The position numbers and the translations under genes are program-made. A stretch of 7,543 nucleotides of DNA from JBIOWF01 sp044868295 (GTDB taxonomy: Bacteria; Actinomycetota; Actinomycetes; Streptosporangiales; Streptosporangiaceae): NCBI GenBank assembly GCA_044868295.1, contig JBIOWF010000096.1:1-7543 (forward strand). The letters are read 5' to 3'. Below are positions 1-5,905 of the stretch, in pieces. Positions within the stretch are counted from its first letter, which is position 1. Each line of letters opens with the position of its first letter. The notes beneath the pieces were generated by a model. The model made no database searches and was not told the DNA's origin. It was given only the letters and a program-made list of their open reading frames with translations.

Positions 1-21
1 GGCTACCGCGTCGCGGTAGCC
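1..21. terminator. Perfect 9-bp hairpin at the window edge, possible terminator of the upstream gene
   Basis: Bases 1-9 (GGCTACCGC) are the exact reverse complement of 13-21 (GCGGTAGCC), with a 3-base loop GTC. No T-run follows, so if it terminates transcription it is the U-less type often seen in high-GC actinobacteria. It lies about 150 bases before folD and would close a gene left of the window (purH is a common neighbour of folD in actinobacteria, but nothing of it is visible here). It could also be a processing or operator structure. Confidence 0.4.
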
Positions 22-157
22 GTACCGGACAGTCCTGGACCGCCTCCATGCCGCGGACGTCGCCTACACTCTGAGCGTCGCTCGTGGGGTGGCTCCCGGA
101 GGGTGACCGGCCCGTGGCAGGATGGCCGACTGCGGGCGGGTCGATGGGGACAGGTGC

Positions 158-165
158 GAAGGAGG
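158..165 (+). promoter_or_regulatory. Ribosome binding site that fixes the folD start
   Basis: GAAGGAGG lies 4 bases before the ATG at 170. The open frame extends upstream to a GTG-type start near 122, but those 16 extra residues do not look like FolD and have no comparable Shine-Dalgarno. The rest of the leader (22-157) shows no convincing promoter; TACACT at 65-70 fits a -10 (TANNNT) but has no good -35. Confidence 0.65.
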
Positions 166-169
166 CCGC

Positions 170-1015
170 ATGAGCGCGCAGATTCTGGACGGCAAGGCCA
201 CCGCGGCGAAGATCAAGACTGACCTGGCGGCACGCGTGGCCGCGCTCGCGGAGAGGGGCATCAGGCCCGGGCTCGGGACGGTCCTGGTCGGCGACGACCC
301 CGGAAGCCAGATCTATGTGGCGGGCAAGCACCGTGACTGCGCCGAGGTCGGCATCGCCTCCATCCGCGTCGACCTCCCGCAGACGGCCACGCAGGCCGAC
401 GTCGAGGCGGCGATCGACGAGCTGAACGCCTCGGACGAGTGCACCGGCTACATCGTGCAGCTGCCGTTGCCGCGCCAGTTGCACACGATGGCGCTGCTGG
501 AGCGCATGGACCCGGCCAAGGACGCCGACGGCCTGCACCCGATCAACCTCGGACGGCTGGTCCACATGGTCGACGCCCCGCTGCCGTGCACGCCGCGTGG
601 CATCGTCCATCTCCTGCACGAGTACGGCGTGCCGCTCAAGGGCGCCGAAGTGGTCGTCGTCGGCCGCGGGATCACCGTTGGCCGCTCGCTCGGGCTGCTG
701 CTGACCCGGCGTTCGGAGAACGCCACGGTGACCACGTGCCACACCGGCACCCAGGATCTCGCCGCGCACACCCGGCGTGCGGACGTGATCGTCGCGGCCG
801 CGGGCGTGCCGAATCTGATCACGGCGGACATGGTGAAGCCGGGCGCGGCCGTGCTGGACGTGGGCGTCTCCCGGGTGGACGGCAAGATCGCGGGCGATGT
901 CGCCCTCGACGTCGCCGAGGTCGCGGGCTTCGTCGCGCCCAACCCCGGCGGTGTCGGCCCGATGACCCGCGCGATGCTGATCACCAATGTGGTGGAGGCC
1001 GCCGAGCGGTCATAG
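170..1015 (+). CDS. folD: FolD: methylenetetrahydrofolate dehydrogenase / methenyltetrahydrofolate cyclohydrolase
   Basis: This bifunctional cytoplasmic enzyme oxidises 5,10-methylene-THF to 5,10-methenyl-THF with NADP+ and hydrolyses that to 10-formyl-THF, the one-carbon donor for purines. The product is 281 residues, normal for the family. The N-terminal catalytic domain holds Tyr49 and Lys53 in YVAGKHRDC (the active-site pair), Gln97 in VQLPLP and Asp120 in KDADG. The C-terminal Rossmann domain has GRGITVGRSLG at 165-175, the usual actinobacterial variant of the nucleotide-binding loop. The signature PNPGGVGPMT is at 257-266. The ATG at 170 is chosen because GGAGG sits just upstream and the mature FolD start MSAQILDGK fits. 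The gene appears intact. In many actinobacteria it is directly followed by a DUF3017 gene; here that gene lies about 3.1 kb downstream, so the pair looks split. Confidence 0.96.
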   Translation: MSAQILDGKATAAKIKTDLAARVAALAERGIRPGLGTVLVGDDPGSQIYVAGKHRDCAEVGIASIRVDLPQTATQADVEAAIDELNASDECTGYIVQLPLPRQLHTMALLERMDPAKDADGLHPINLGRLVHMVDAPLPCTPRGIVHLLHEYGVPLKGAEVVVVGRGITVGRSLGLLLTRRSENATVTTCHTGTQDLAAHTRRADVIVAAAGVPNLITADMVKPGAAVLDVGVSRVDGKIAGDVALDVAEVAGFVAPNPGGVGPMTRAMLITNVVEAAERS

Positions 1016-1048
1016 GCCCGCTCACGGCGTCGTCCGCTCACGTCAGGC

Positions 1049-1222
1049 CTACTTGCTCTTGCCGGGACTCTTGCTCTTGCCGGGGCCCTTGCTCTTGCTG
1101 GGAGCGCGCAGCTGCTGCGCCAGCCAGGGCAGGGCCTGGGGAAGCTCGCGGGCCCACGTCTGAAAGTTGTGTCCCCCGCTCGGCAGGATGAGGGACGACG
1201 CCCGCATGGGTGGCTTCACGGC
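1049..1222 (-). pseudogene. 3' remnant of an alpha/beta-hydrolase esterase gene
   Basis: The minus-strand frame ending in TAG at 1049-1051 reads VKPPMRASSLILPSGGHNF, then QTWARELPQALPWLAQQL, then a basic tail of PxKSK units. The LPSGGHN-F-TW-xxLPxxLxWL pattern is what I recognise as the C-terminus of actinobacterial putative esterases (PF00756 type), with the His of GGHN as the likely catalytic-triad histidine. Only about 55 residues remain; such proteins normally run to several hundred, and the nucleophile-Ser part is absent. Similarity fades at about 1215-1230, where sequence of an oppositely oriented DUF2156 gene begins. An ATG at 1207 would give a 52-residue peptide but has no obvious function. 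The fragment converges on folD with a 33-base gap. Confidence 0.6.
1052..1105 (-). repeat. Three tandem 18-bp units encoding a Lys-rich C-terminal tail
   Basis: Units 1052-1069, 1070-1087 and 1088-1105 each begin CTTGCTCTTGC on the plus strand and differ at only a few positions. On the minus strand each encodes a [A/G/S]P[G/S]KSK hexapeptide, so the esterase remnant ends in three copies followed by the stop. The copies are exact multiples of three bases, consistent with slippage within a coding tail. Confidence 0.85.
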
Positions 1223-2096
1223 CGCGGCCGATCGCCGAGTTGAGCGGCGAGGAGGAGGAGCGGCTGCGGGGACTGCTCGCCCGGCACGGAGGGCAGGACT
1301 CGCTGGGCTACTTCGCGCTCAGCCGCGACAAGAGCGTGATCTTCTCGCCGTCCGGGAAGGCCGTGATCGCCTACCGGGTCGTCGCGGGCGTCATGCTCGC
1401 CAGCGGTGATCCGATCGGCGACATCGAAGCGTGGCCGGGCGCCATCAAACGGTTCATGGAGGAGGCCAGGCGGCACGCCTGGGTGCCCGCCGTCATCGGA
1501 TGCAGCGAGACGGGCGGTGAGGTCTGGACGAGGGAGGCGGGGCTCGACGCTCTCGAAATCGGTGACGAGGCCATCGTCCAGGTCGCCGACTTCACCCTGG
1601 AAGGCCGGGCCATGCGCAATGTCCGGCAGATGGTGAGCCGGACCGAGCGGGCGGGATACACCTGCCGGATGCGCCGGGACGCCGATCCCGGGCCCAACGA
1701 ACTGCTGATCGTCAAGGCCCTCAAGGAGCACCCGAGCTCGGTGTGACCAAGGTCTCCCTGAACTTCGCCATGTTCCGGTCGGCGCTCGCCAGGGGCGAGC
1801 GGCTCGGCGCCGGGCCGGTGCTGCGGGCCTGGCGCGGCATCCTCGTGTTCCTCTCCCGGTGGTTCCAGATCGAGTCGCTGTACAAGTTCAACGCCAAGTT
1901 CCAGCCCTACTGGGAGCCGCGGTTCGTGGTGTACCCGACCGCGCGTGACCTGCCGCGTATCGGCCTCTCGGCACTCCAGGCGGAGGCTTTCATCACGCTC
2001 GGCATGAGACGCCGCGTGGGACCGTGCCAATCAGCTGGCGCGGCGACTCGCGGCGGTGGCCGCGTGTTGCTGTCCCGGCGCGTCGGGCCGCTGTGA
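1210..2096 (+). pseudogene. Broken MprF-like DUF2156 (phosphatidylglycerol lysyltransferase-type) gene
   Basis: Two overlapping frames together resemble the cytoplasmic half of actinobacterial DUF2156/MprF-like proteins, which move an aminoacyl group from tRNA to membrane lipid. Frame one (1210-1746) starts near IAELSGEEEERLRGLL and continues with DSLGYFALSRDKS, ASGDPIGDIEAWPGAI and EIGDEAIVQVADF. Frame two (1743-2096) carries VSLNFAMFRSALARGERLGAG, SRWFQIESLYKFNAKFQP, WEPRFVVY and DLPRIGLSALQAEAF; recognisable sequence ends at about 2003. Four lesions are visible. (1) The N-terminal membrane-spanning part is missing. (2) At about 1663-1675 GYTCR runs straight into MRRDAD, skipping roughly 70 residues of the usual acyltransferase core. 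(3) A one-base loss at about 1726-1730 shifts frame: the shifted reading APELGVTKVSLNF restores the family sequence, while the original frame stops at 1744-1746. (4) The C-terminus runs into the end of the next gene. The frameshift alone could be a sequencing error; the deletions cannot. The frame-two stop overlaps the regulator's 3' end. Confidence 0.8.
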
Positions 2097-2681
2097 CGGG
2101 ACCACCGGGGTCGGCCTGACCAGCCCCAGCGCCACGACCTCGTTCGCCAGCCGGGTGCGCCGGTTGGTGCCCTCCGGGATGCGGAACTTCTGGTAGAGCC
2201 GCAGCAGGTGCTGTTTGACCGCCGCTTCGGTCACCACCAGGTCGTCGGCGATCTCCCGGGCCGTCGCCGGGGCCACGAAGGCCTCGTCCGACAGCGCCGG
2301 CCGGCACAACGAGGTCAGCACGTCGACCTCGCGGCGGGTCAGCTCCGGCGCGGCGGCCCGGCGCAGCTCCACCTCGGGGGTGAAGTCCTCGCGAGGTATC
2401 CCGCCGACCCTGGCACGGGCCGCGCCGAAGGAGACGACGTCCCCGTCGTCGAGGACCCTCCTGGCGATCGGCCTGCCGTTCACCCGTGTGCCGTTGCGGG
2501 ACAGGCCCAGGTCAACGACGTACAGGTAGGGTCCGCGACGGACGAATTCGGCGTGCAGCCGGGACACGCTCGGATCCGTCAGCCGGATGTCGACGCCTCG
2601 GCCTCGACCGATCGTTGTGATCTCGGGGCGCAACGGCACGACCTCGCCACTGTCCTCGATCCGTATGAACGGCCCCTCCAC
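2031..2681 (-). CDS. FHA domain / LuxR-like helix-turn-helix transcriptional regulator
   Basis: This 216-residue protein is probably a cytoplasmic DNA-binding regulator whose FHA domain reads phosphothreonine. The FHA domain covers about residues 5-92, with GRG at 25-27, SVSRLHAE at 38-45 (Ser40, Arg41 and His43 are typical phosphopeptide-loop residues) and NGTRVNG at 63-69. A linker leads to a C-terminal winged or LuxR-like helix-turn-helix at about 113-188: ELTRREVDVL, then ATAREIADDLVVTEAAV (139-155), then KQHLLRLYQKFRI. The tail is Pro/Ala/Gln-rich and probably disordered. No receiver or sensor domain is present. I chose the GTG at 2681 because GGGGAGG precedes it by 7 bases and the FHA strand begins immediately; an in-frame ATG at 2771 would add 30 residues of unstructured sequence with no ribosome binding site. 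The gene is divergent from citrate synthase with a 185-base shared control region, which makes citrate synthase or the gene itself plausible targets (inference). Confidence 0.88.
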   Translation of the reverse strand: MEGPFIRIEDSGEVVPLRPEITTIGRGRGVDIRLTDPSVSRLHAEFVRRGPYLYVVDLGLSRNGTRVNGRPIARRVLDDGDVVSFGAARARVGGIPREDFTPEVELRRAAAPELTRREVDVLTSLCRPALSDEAFVAPATAREIADDLVVTEAAVKQHLLRLYQKFRIPEGTNRRTRLANEVVALGLVRPTPVVPSQRPDAPGQQHAATAASRRAS

Positions 2682-2688
2682 GGCAGTT

Positions 2689-2695
2689 CCTCCCC
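2689..2695 (-). promoter_or_regulatory. Ribosome binding site deciding the GTG start of the FHA regulator
   Basis: On the minus strand GGGGAGG ends 7 bases before the GTG at 2681-2679. The alternative upstream ATG at 2771 is preceded by GGATTCTGCTT, which has no Shine-Dalgarno character. Confidence 0.7.
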
Positions 2696-2751
2696 ACCCA
2701 GGTAGCCCGCCGTTACTTTCGCTACAGCTCCGGCTTACCCAGACGTGGGGA

Positions 2752-2785
2752 TGCGGAATCTCCTTTGCCATAAGCAGAATCCGCG
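2752..2785. promoter_or_regulatory. Dyad in the divergent regulator / citrate synthase control region
   Basis: GCGGAATCT at 2753-2761 and AGAATCCGC at 2776-2784 form an inverted repeat with 8 of 9 positions paired and 14 bases between arms; arm centres are about 23 bases apart, roughly two helical turns. It lies about 70 bases upstream of both start codons (regulator GTG at 2681 and citrate synthase ATG at 2867), the position expected of an operator serving both genes. Whether a protein binds it, and which, is not shown by the sequence; autoregulation by the FHA-HTH protein is the simplest guess. A hairpin acting in RNA is less likely given the long loop. Confidence 0.4.
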
Positions 2786-2831
2786 TTGAAATTGGTCTGG
2801 ACCTCTGCGGAGCTCTTTACCTGCTCACGGG

Positions 2832-2837
2832 TAGACT
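2832..2837 (+). promoter_or_regulatory. Candidate -10 element for citrate synthase
   Basis: TAGACT fits the actinobacterial housekeeping -10 consensus TANNNT and would place the transcript start about 23 bases before the ATG. No good -35 lies 16-18 bases upstream; TTGAAA at 2786-2791 is too distant. Weak on its own. Confidence 0.25.
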
Positions 2838-2866
2838 TCGGGCGAAGATAAGCGGAGGAAACACTT

Positions 2867-3988
2867 ATGGCGGACAAGCCCACCAAAGGCCTCGCCGATG
2901 TCGTCGCCGCGTCCACAGCGCTGAGCGACATCGACGGGACAGCCGGTCGCCTCTTCTATCGTGGCTACGACATCCACGACCTGGCCGGCCGCACGACCTT
3001 CGAGGAGGCCGCGCATCTGCTCCAGCACGGCTCGCTGCCCACCCGGGCGCAGCTGGCCGACTACGGGGCAGAGCTCGTCCGAGGCCGCAGCCTCGGGGCT
3101 CTCGTCGAAAGCAACATCCCCGAGATCGCCGCGGCGGAAGCGCCGATGGAGGCGCTGCGGACGCTGGTCTCCCTGGCCAGCGCGGAGGATCCCGACAAGG
3201 ATTCCAACGCCGCCGACGCTAACCTGCGCAAGGCGGCACGGCTGACGGCGCAGCAGCCGATCCTGGTAGCCCGCTACCACGCCGCCCGCACCGGCGGCGC
3301 TGTCCCCGACCCCGACCCCGAGCTCAGCATCGCGGCGAACTTCCTGCTGCAGATCACCGGCCGCACCCCGTCCCAGCGCGAGGTCGAGATCTTCGACGAG
3401 TGCCTGGTGCTGCACGCCGACCACACGATGAACGCCTCCACGTTCGCCGCCCGCGTCTGCGCCGCGACCCTGTCCGACATGCACTCGGCCATCGTCGCCG
3501 CCATCGGCACGCTCAAGGGCCCCCTGCACGGCGGCGCGAACGAGCAGGTCATGCGCACGTTGGAAGCGTTGGAGCCGAGCGGCGTGGCGCAGGCCGTCCG
3601 AGACAGACTCGCCGCGGGCGAGAAGATCATGGGCTTCGGCCACCGTGTCTACAAGACCGAGGACCCGCGGGCGACGCACCTGCGGAAGATGTCCAAGGAA
3701 CTCGGTGAGGCGTCCGGTGACGACACCTTCTACCGGATGTCCAAGGAAATGGAGGAGGTGGTCTTCGCGGAAAAGGGTCTCTACCCGAATGTCGACTTCT
3801 ACGCGGCGACCGTCTATCACTACCTTGGCATTCCGACCGACCTGTTCACGCCGGTGTTCTCGGTCAGCCGGATGTCCGGGTGGACCGCCCACGTGATCGA
3901 GCAGCACGCCGACAACCGCCTGATCCGGCCGGACAGCGAGTACATCGGCGAGCGCGACCAGAAGTGGACCCCGATCGACGAGCGGTGA
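2867..3988 (+). CDS. gltA: Citrate synthase, dimeric CitZ-like type
   Basis: This enzyme condenses oxaloacetate with acetyl-CoA to citrate, the entry step of the TCA cycle, in the cytoplasm. The product is 373 residues, the size of Bacillus CitZ-type dimeric enzymes rather than the roughly 430-residue NADH-regulated hexameric type. The expected catalytic residues are present: His221 in GPLHGGAN, His259 in MGFGHRVYK and Asp310 in YPNVDFYAA. His186 in LHADHTMNAST corresponds to the oxaloacetate-binding His, and Arg335 in SVSRMSGW and Arg351 in NRLIRP are substrate arginines. The N-terminal LFYRGYDIHDLA segment is also characteristic. GGAGG at 2852-2856 lies 10 bases before the ATG at 2867. 2-Methylcitrate synthases are close relatives, and a dual or propionyl-CoA role cannot be excluded by reading alone; with icd nearby and no prp genes in view, citrate synthase is preferred. 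The last codons and stop form the start of the first 90-base tandem repeat. Confidence 0.94.
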   Translation: MADKPTKGLADVVAASTALSDIDGTAGRLFYRGYDIHDLAGRTTFEEAAHLLQHGSLPTRAQLADYGAELVRGRSLGALVESNIPEIAAAEAPMEALRTLVSLASAEDPDKDSNAADANLRKAARLTAQQPILVARYHAARTGGAVPDPDPELSIAANFLLQITGRTPSQREVEIFDECLVLHADHTMNASTFAARVCAATLSDMHSAIVAAIGTLKGPLHGGANEQVMRTLEALEPSGVAQAVRDRLAAGEKIMGFGHRVYKTEDPRATHLRKMSKELGEASGDDTFYRMSKEMEEVVFAEKGLYPNVDFYAATVYHYLGIPTDLFTPVFSVSRMSGWTAHVIEQHADNRLIRPDSEYIGERDQKWTPIDER

Positions 3989-4158
3989 ACGCCGGAGCGA
4001 GCGGAGTGGTCGGCCGAGGTACGAGGCCGCCCGCGTAGCGAGTGAGGGTGTGAACGCGAGCATAGGAACGAGCGGTGAACACCGGAGCGAGCGGAGTGGT
4101 CGGCCGGGGTACGAGGCCGCCCGCGTAGCGAGTGAGGATGTGAACGCCACTATAGGCG
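3979..4158. repeat. Two tandem 90-bp repeat units spanning the end of citrate synthase and the DUF3017 leader
   Basis: Copy one is 3979-4068 and copy two 4069-4158, both starting CGAGCGGTGAAC. I count 8 differences in 90 aligned bases, five of them within the last 11. The first copy includes the final bases and TGA of citrate synthase, so the repeat has captured or been captured by the gene's end. Each unit contains AGCGAGCGGAGTGG, an inner short inverted repeat CGGCC/GGCCG (4011-4015 with 4025-4029 in copy one), and GTAGCGAGTGAGG. Because the period is a multiple of three, one frame stays open through both copies into DUF3017. The sequence style matches what I recall of dispersed GC-rich intergenic repeats in Streptosporangiales, unverified here. 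Confidence 0.9.
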
Positions 4159-4172
4159 CGAGGAACAAAGGC

Positions 4173-4439
4173 GTGAGCTGGGGGCCGTACCTGCTGGTTC
4201 TGGCGGGTGCGGCCACCGGGCTGGGCGTGATCGCGATGGGCGTCCCGCCATGGGCCGGCGGTGTGATCTTGGGGGTCGCGCTGATCGCGGGGTCGGCGTT
4301 CAGGCTGATGGTGCCCGACGAGCGCGCGGGGCCGCTCGCGTCCCGGGGTCGCATGATGGACGCCCTCACCTTCGCCGCCATGGGCGCTCTTTTGGTGATC
4401 GGCTCGCTGAGCCTGCTCCTGCGTCTGCACGGTACCTAG
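4173..4439 (+). CDS. DUF3017 small membrane protein
   Basis: An 88-residue protein with three predicted membrane helices: about residues 4-21 (PYLLVLAGAATGLGVIAMG), 25-43 (WAGGVILGVALIAGSAFRL) and 65-84 (the LTFAAMGALLVIGSL region). A short charged loop, VPDERAGPLASRGRMMD, separates helices two and three. Composition and length match DUF3017, a family of unknown function that in actinobacteria commonly sits beside folD and a TCA dehydrogenase gene. The GTG at 4173 is chosen because AGGA at 4161-4164 lies 8 bases upstream and the first helix begins at once. The same frame is open from GTG at 4140 and 4050, but those starts lack a well-spaced ribosome binding site and would translate repeat sequence. 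It is 96 bases before icd, so co-transcription is possible. Confidence 0.82.
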   Translation: MSWGPYLLVLAGAATGLGVIAMGVPPWAGGVILGVALIAGSAFRLMVPDERAGPLASRGRMMDALTFAAMGALLVIGSLSLLLRLHGT

Positions 4440-4441
4440 TC

Positions 4442-4460
4442 ACGGGCGTACCACACCCGT
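4442..4460. promoter_or_regulatory. Short imperfect palindrome upstream of icd
   Basis: ACGGGCGT at 4442-4449 pairs with ACACCCGT at 4453-4460 at 7 of 8 positions around a 3-base centre, right after the DUF3017 stop. TAACCT at 4465-4470, a TANNNT -10-like hexamer, follows. It could be an operator for icd or a weak terminator for the preceding gene; there is no T-run, and no good -35 was found. Confidence 0.35.
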
Positions 4461-4535
4461 CCGATAACCTCAACGGTCAGTGAGCCTCAAAAAGGACTGT
4501 CTGGCCCGTGTCAGCTGAGAAGGGGAACCCCACGC

Positions 4536-5753
4536 ATGCCCAAGATCAAGGTAGCCGGTCCGGTCGTCGAGCTTGACGGCGACGAGATGACCCGGATCAT
4601 CTGGCAGTTCATCAAGGACCAGCTGATCCTTCCCTACCTCGACGTCGACCTGAAGTACTACGACCTCGGCATCGAGCACCGTGACGCCACTGACGACCAG
4701 GTCACCATCGACGCCGCGAACGCCATCAAGCAGTACGGCGTCGGCGTCAAGTGTGCGACGATCACGCCGGATGAGGCGCGGGTCGAGGAGTTCGGCCTGA
4801 AGAAGATGTGGAAGTCCCCGAACGGGACCATCCGTAACATCCTCGGCGGTGTCATCTTCCGTGAGCCGATCATCATGTCGAACGTGCCTCGGCTCGTTCC
4901 CGGCTGGACCAAGCCGATCGTCGTCGGCCGTCACGCGTTCGGGGACCAGTACCGCGCCACCGACCTCAAGGTTCCGGGCGAGGGCACGCTGACCCTCACG
5001 TTCACCCCGAAGGACGGCTCCGAGCCGATCGAGCTCAACGTCTTCGACTTCCCGGGCCCCGGCGTGGCCATGGCCATGTACAACCTGGACGATTCGATCC
5101 GCGACTTCGCGCGTGCCTCGATGCGGTACGGCCTGGCCCGCAAGTTCCCGGTCTACCTGTCGACGAAGAACACGATCATGAAGGCCTACGACGGCCGTTT
5201 CAAGGACATCTTCGCCGAGGTGTTCGAGAGCGAGTTCAAGGCCGACTTCGAGGCCGCCGGGATCACCTACGAGCACCGCCTCATCGACGACATGGTCGCC
5301 GCGTCCCTCAAGTGGGAGGGCGGCTACGTCTGGGCCTGCAAGAACTACGACGGTGACGTCCAGTCCGACACGGTCGCCCAGGGCTTCGGCTCGCTGGGCC
5401 TCATGACCAGCGTCCTGATGACGCCGGACGGCCGGACCGTCGAGGCCGAGGCGGCGCACGGCACGGTCACGCGGCACTTCCGCCAGCACCAGCAGGGCAA
5501 GCCGACCTCCACGAACCCGATCGCCTCGATCTTCGCGTGGACGCGCGGTCTGCAGCACCGTGGCAAGCTCGACAGCCAGCCCGAGGTCATCGACTTCGCC
5601 GCGAAGCTGGAGCAGGTCTGCGTCGAGACCGTCGAGGGCGGTCAGATGACCAAGGACCTCGCGCTGCTGGTCGGCGGCGACGCCGAGTGGCTGACGACCC
5701 AGGACTTCCTCGCCGCTCTGGACGAGAACCTGCGCAAGAAGATGTCTGCCTGA
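4536..5753 (+). CDS. icd: NADP-dependent isocitrate dehydrogenase, eukaryotic-like dimeric type
   Basis: This enzyme oxidatively decarboxylates isocitrate to 2-oxoglutarate, producing NADPH, in the cytoplasm. At 405 residues it belongs to the class that includes human IDH1/IDH2, not the E. coli-type Icd or the monomeric roughly 740-residue enzyme common in other actinobacteria. Substrate residues match that class almost position for position: SPNGTIRN at 94-101 with Ser94 and Arg100, Arg109, Arg132 in GRHAFGDQYR, Tyr139 and Lys211 in STKNTIMKAYDG. Metal ligands are Asp251 in LIDDMV and Asp274/Asp278 in YDGDVQSD. The NADP-binding stretch EAEAAHGTVTRH is at 303-314. The ATG at 4536 follows AAGGGGA with about 10 bases spacing. 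The frame is intact and ends just before a strong hairpin terminator. DUF3017 lies directly upstream, with citrate synthase before it. Confidence 0.96.
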   Translation: MPKIKVAGPVVELDGDEMTRIIWQFIKDQLILPYLDVDLKYYDLGIEHRDATDDQVTIDAANAIKQYGVGVKCATITPDEARVEEFGLKKMWKSPNGTIRNILGGVIFREPIIMSNVPRLVPGWTKPIVVGRHAFGDQYRATDLKVPGEGTLTLTFTPKDGSEPIELNVFDFPGPGVAMAMYNLDDSIRDFARASMRYGLARKFPVYLSTKNTIMKAYDGRFKDIFAEVFESEFKADFEAAGITYEHRLIDDMVAASLKWEGGYVWACKNYDGDVQSDTVAQGFGSLGLMTSVLMTPDGRTVEAEAAHGTVTRHFRQHQQGKPTSTNPIASIFAWTRGLQHRGKLDSQPEVIDFAAKLEQVCVETVEGGQMTKDLALLVGGDAEWLTTQDFLAALDENLRKKMSA

Positions 5754-5762
5754 CTCCTTCTC

Positions 5763-5809
5763 GGAAACGGGCCGCTCACCGGCGACGGTGTGCGGCTCTT
5801 TTCGTTTCC
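5763..5809 (+). terminator. Two-tier hairpin terminator of icd
   Basis: The inner stem GCCGCTCACCG (5771-5781) pairs with CGGTGTGCGGC (5786-5796) with one mismatch around a GCGA (GNRA) tetraloop. TCTTTTCGTTT follows. An outer 7-bp stem, GGAAACG (5763-5769) with CGTTTCC (5803-5809), can extend the structure across the T-rich tail. It starts 9 bases after the icd stop and separates icd from the kinase transcript. Confidence 0.8.
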
Positions 5810-5905
5810 CCGACGGTCACGGCGTGGTATCGGCCGCCTGGGAAGGTGCCGCAAGGTCGTAAAGTTCTGCTGGTCAGTACTTTGCCGAATCGTGGGGAAC
5901 GTGGG

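Noticed and set aside
22..169. Tetrahydrofolate riboswitch upstream of folD
   Set aside because: No conserved folate-aptamer structure is visible and such riboswitches are characteristic of Firmicutes rather than actinobacteria.
1049..2030. An insertion sequence or integrase explaining the gene damage
   Set aside because: No transposase-like frame, terminal inverted repeats or target duplication were seen; simple deletions suffice.
2682..2771. N-terminal extension of the FHA regulator from the ATG at 2771
   Set aside because: It has no Shine-Dalgarno, the 30 residues have no domain character, and a much better GTG start with GGGGAGG lies at 2681.
3979..4158. CRISPR array
   Set aside because: There are only two copies, directly adjacent, 90 bases long with no spacers and no cas genes.
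4050..4172. Extended DUF3017 starting at GTG 4050 or 4140
   Set aside because: These starts would translate the tandem repeat and lack a properly spaced ribosome binding site; the membrane protein begins naturally at 4173.
2825..4381. A 518-codon open frame on the minus strand opposite citrate synthase and the repeats
   Set aside because: It mirrors the codon structure of the intact citrate synthase, has low-complexity Arg/Gly/Val-rich sequence and no recognisable domain; it is a high-GC shadow frame.
4470..5558. A 362-codon minus-strand open frame opposite icd
   Set aside because: It is antisense to a clear, intact isocitrate dehydrogenase and has no domain or ribosome binding site.
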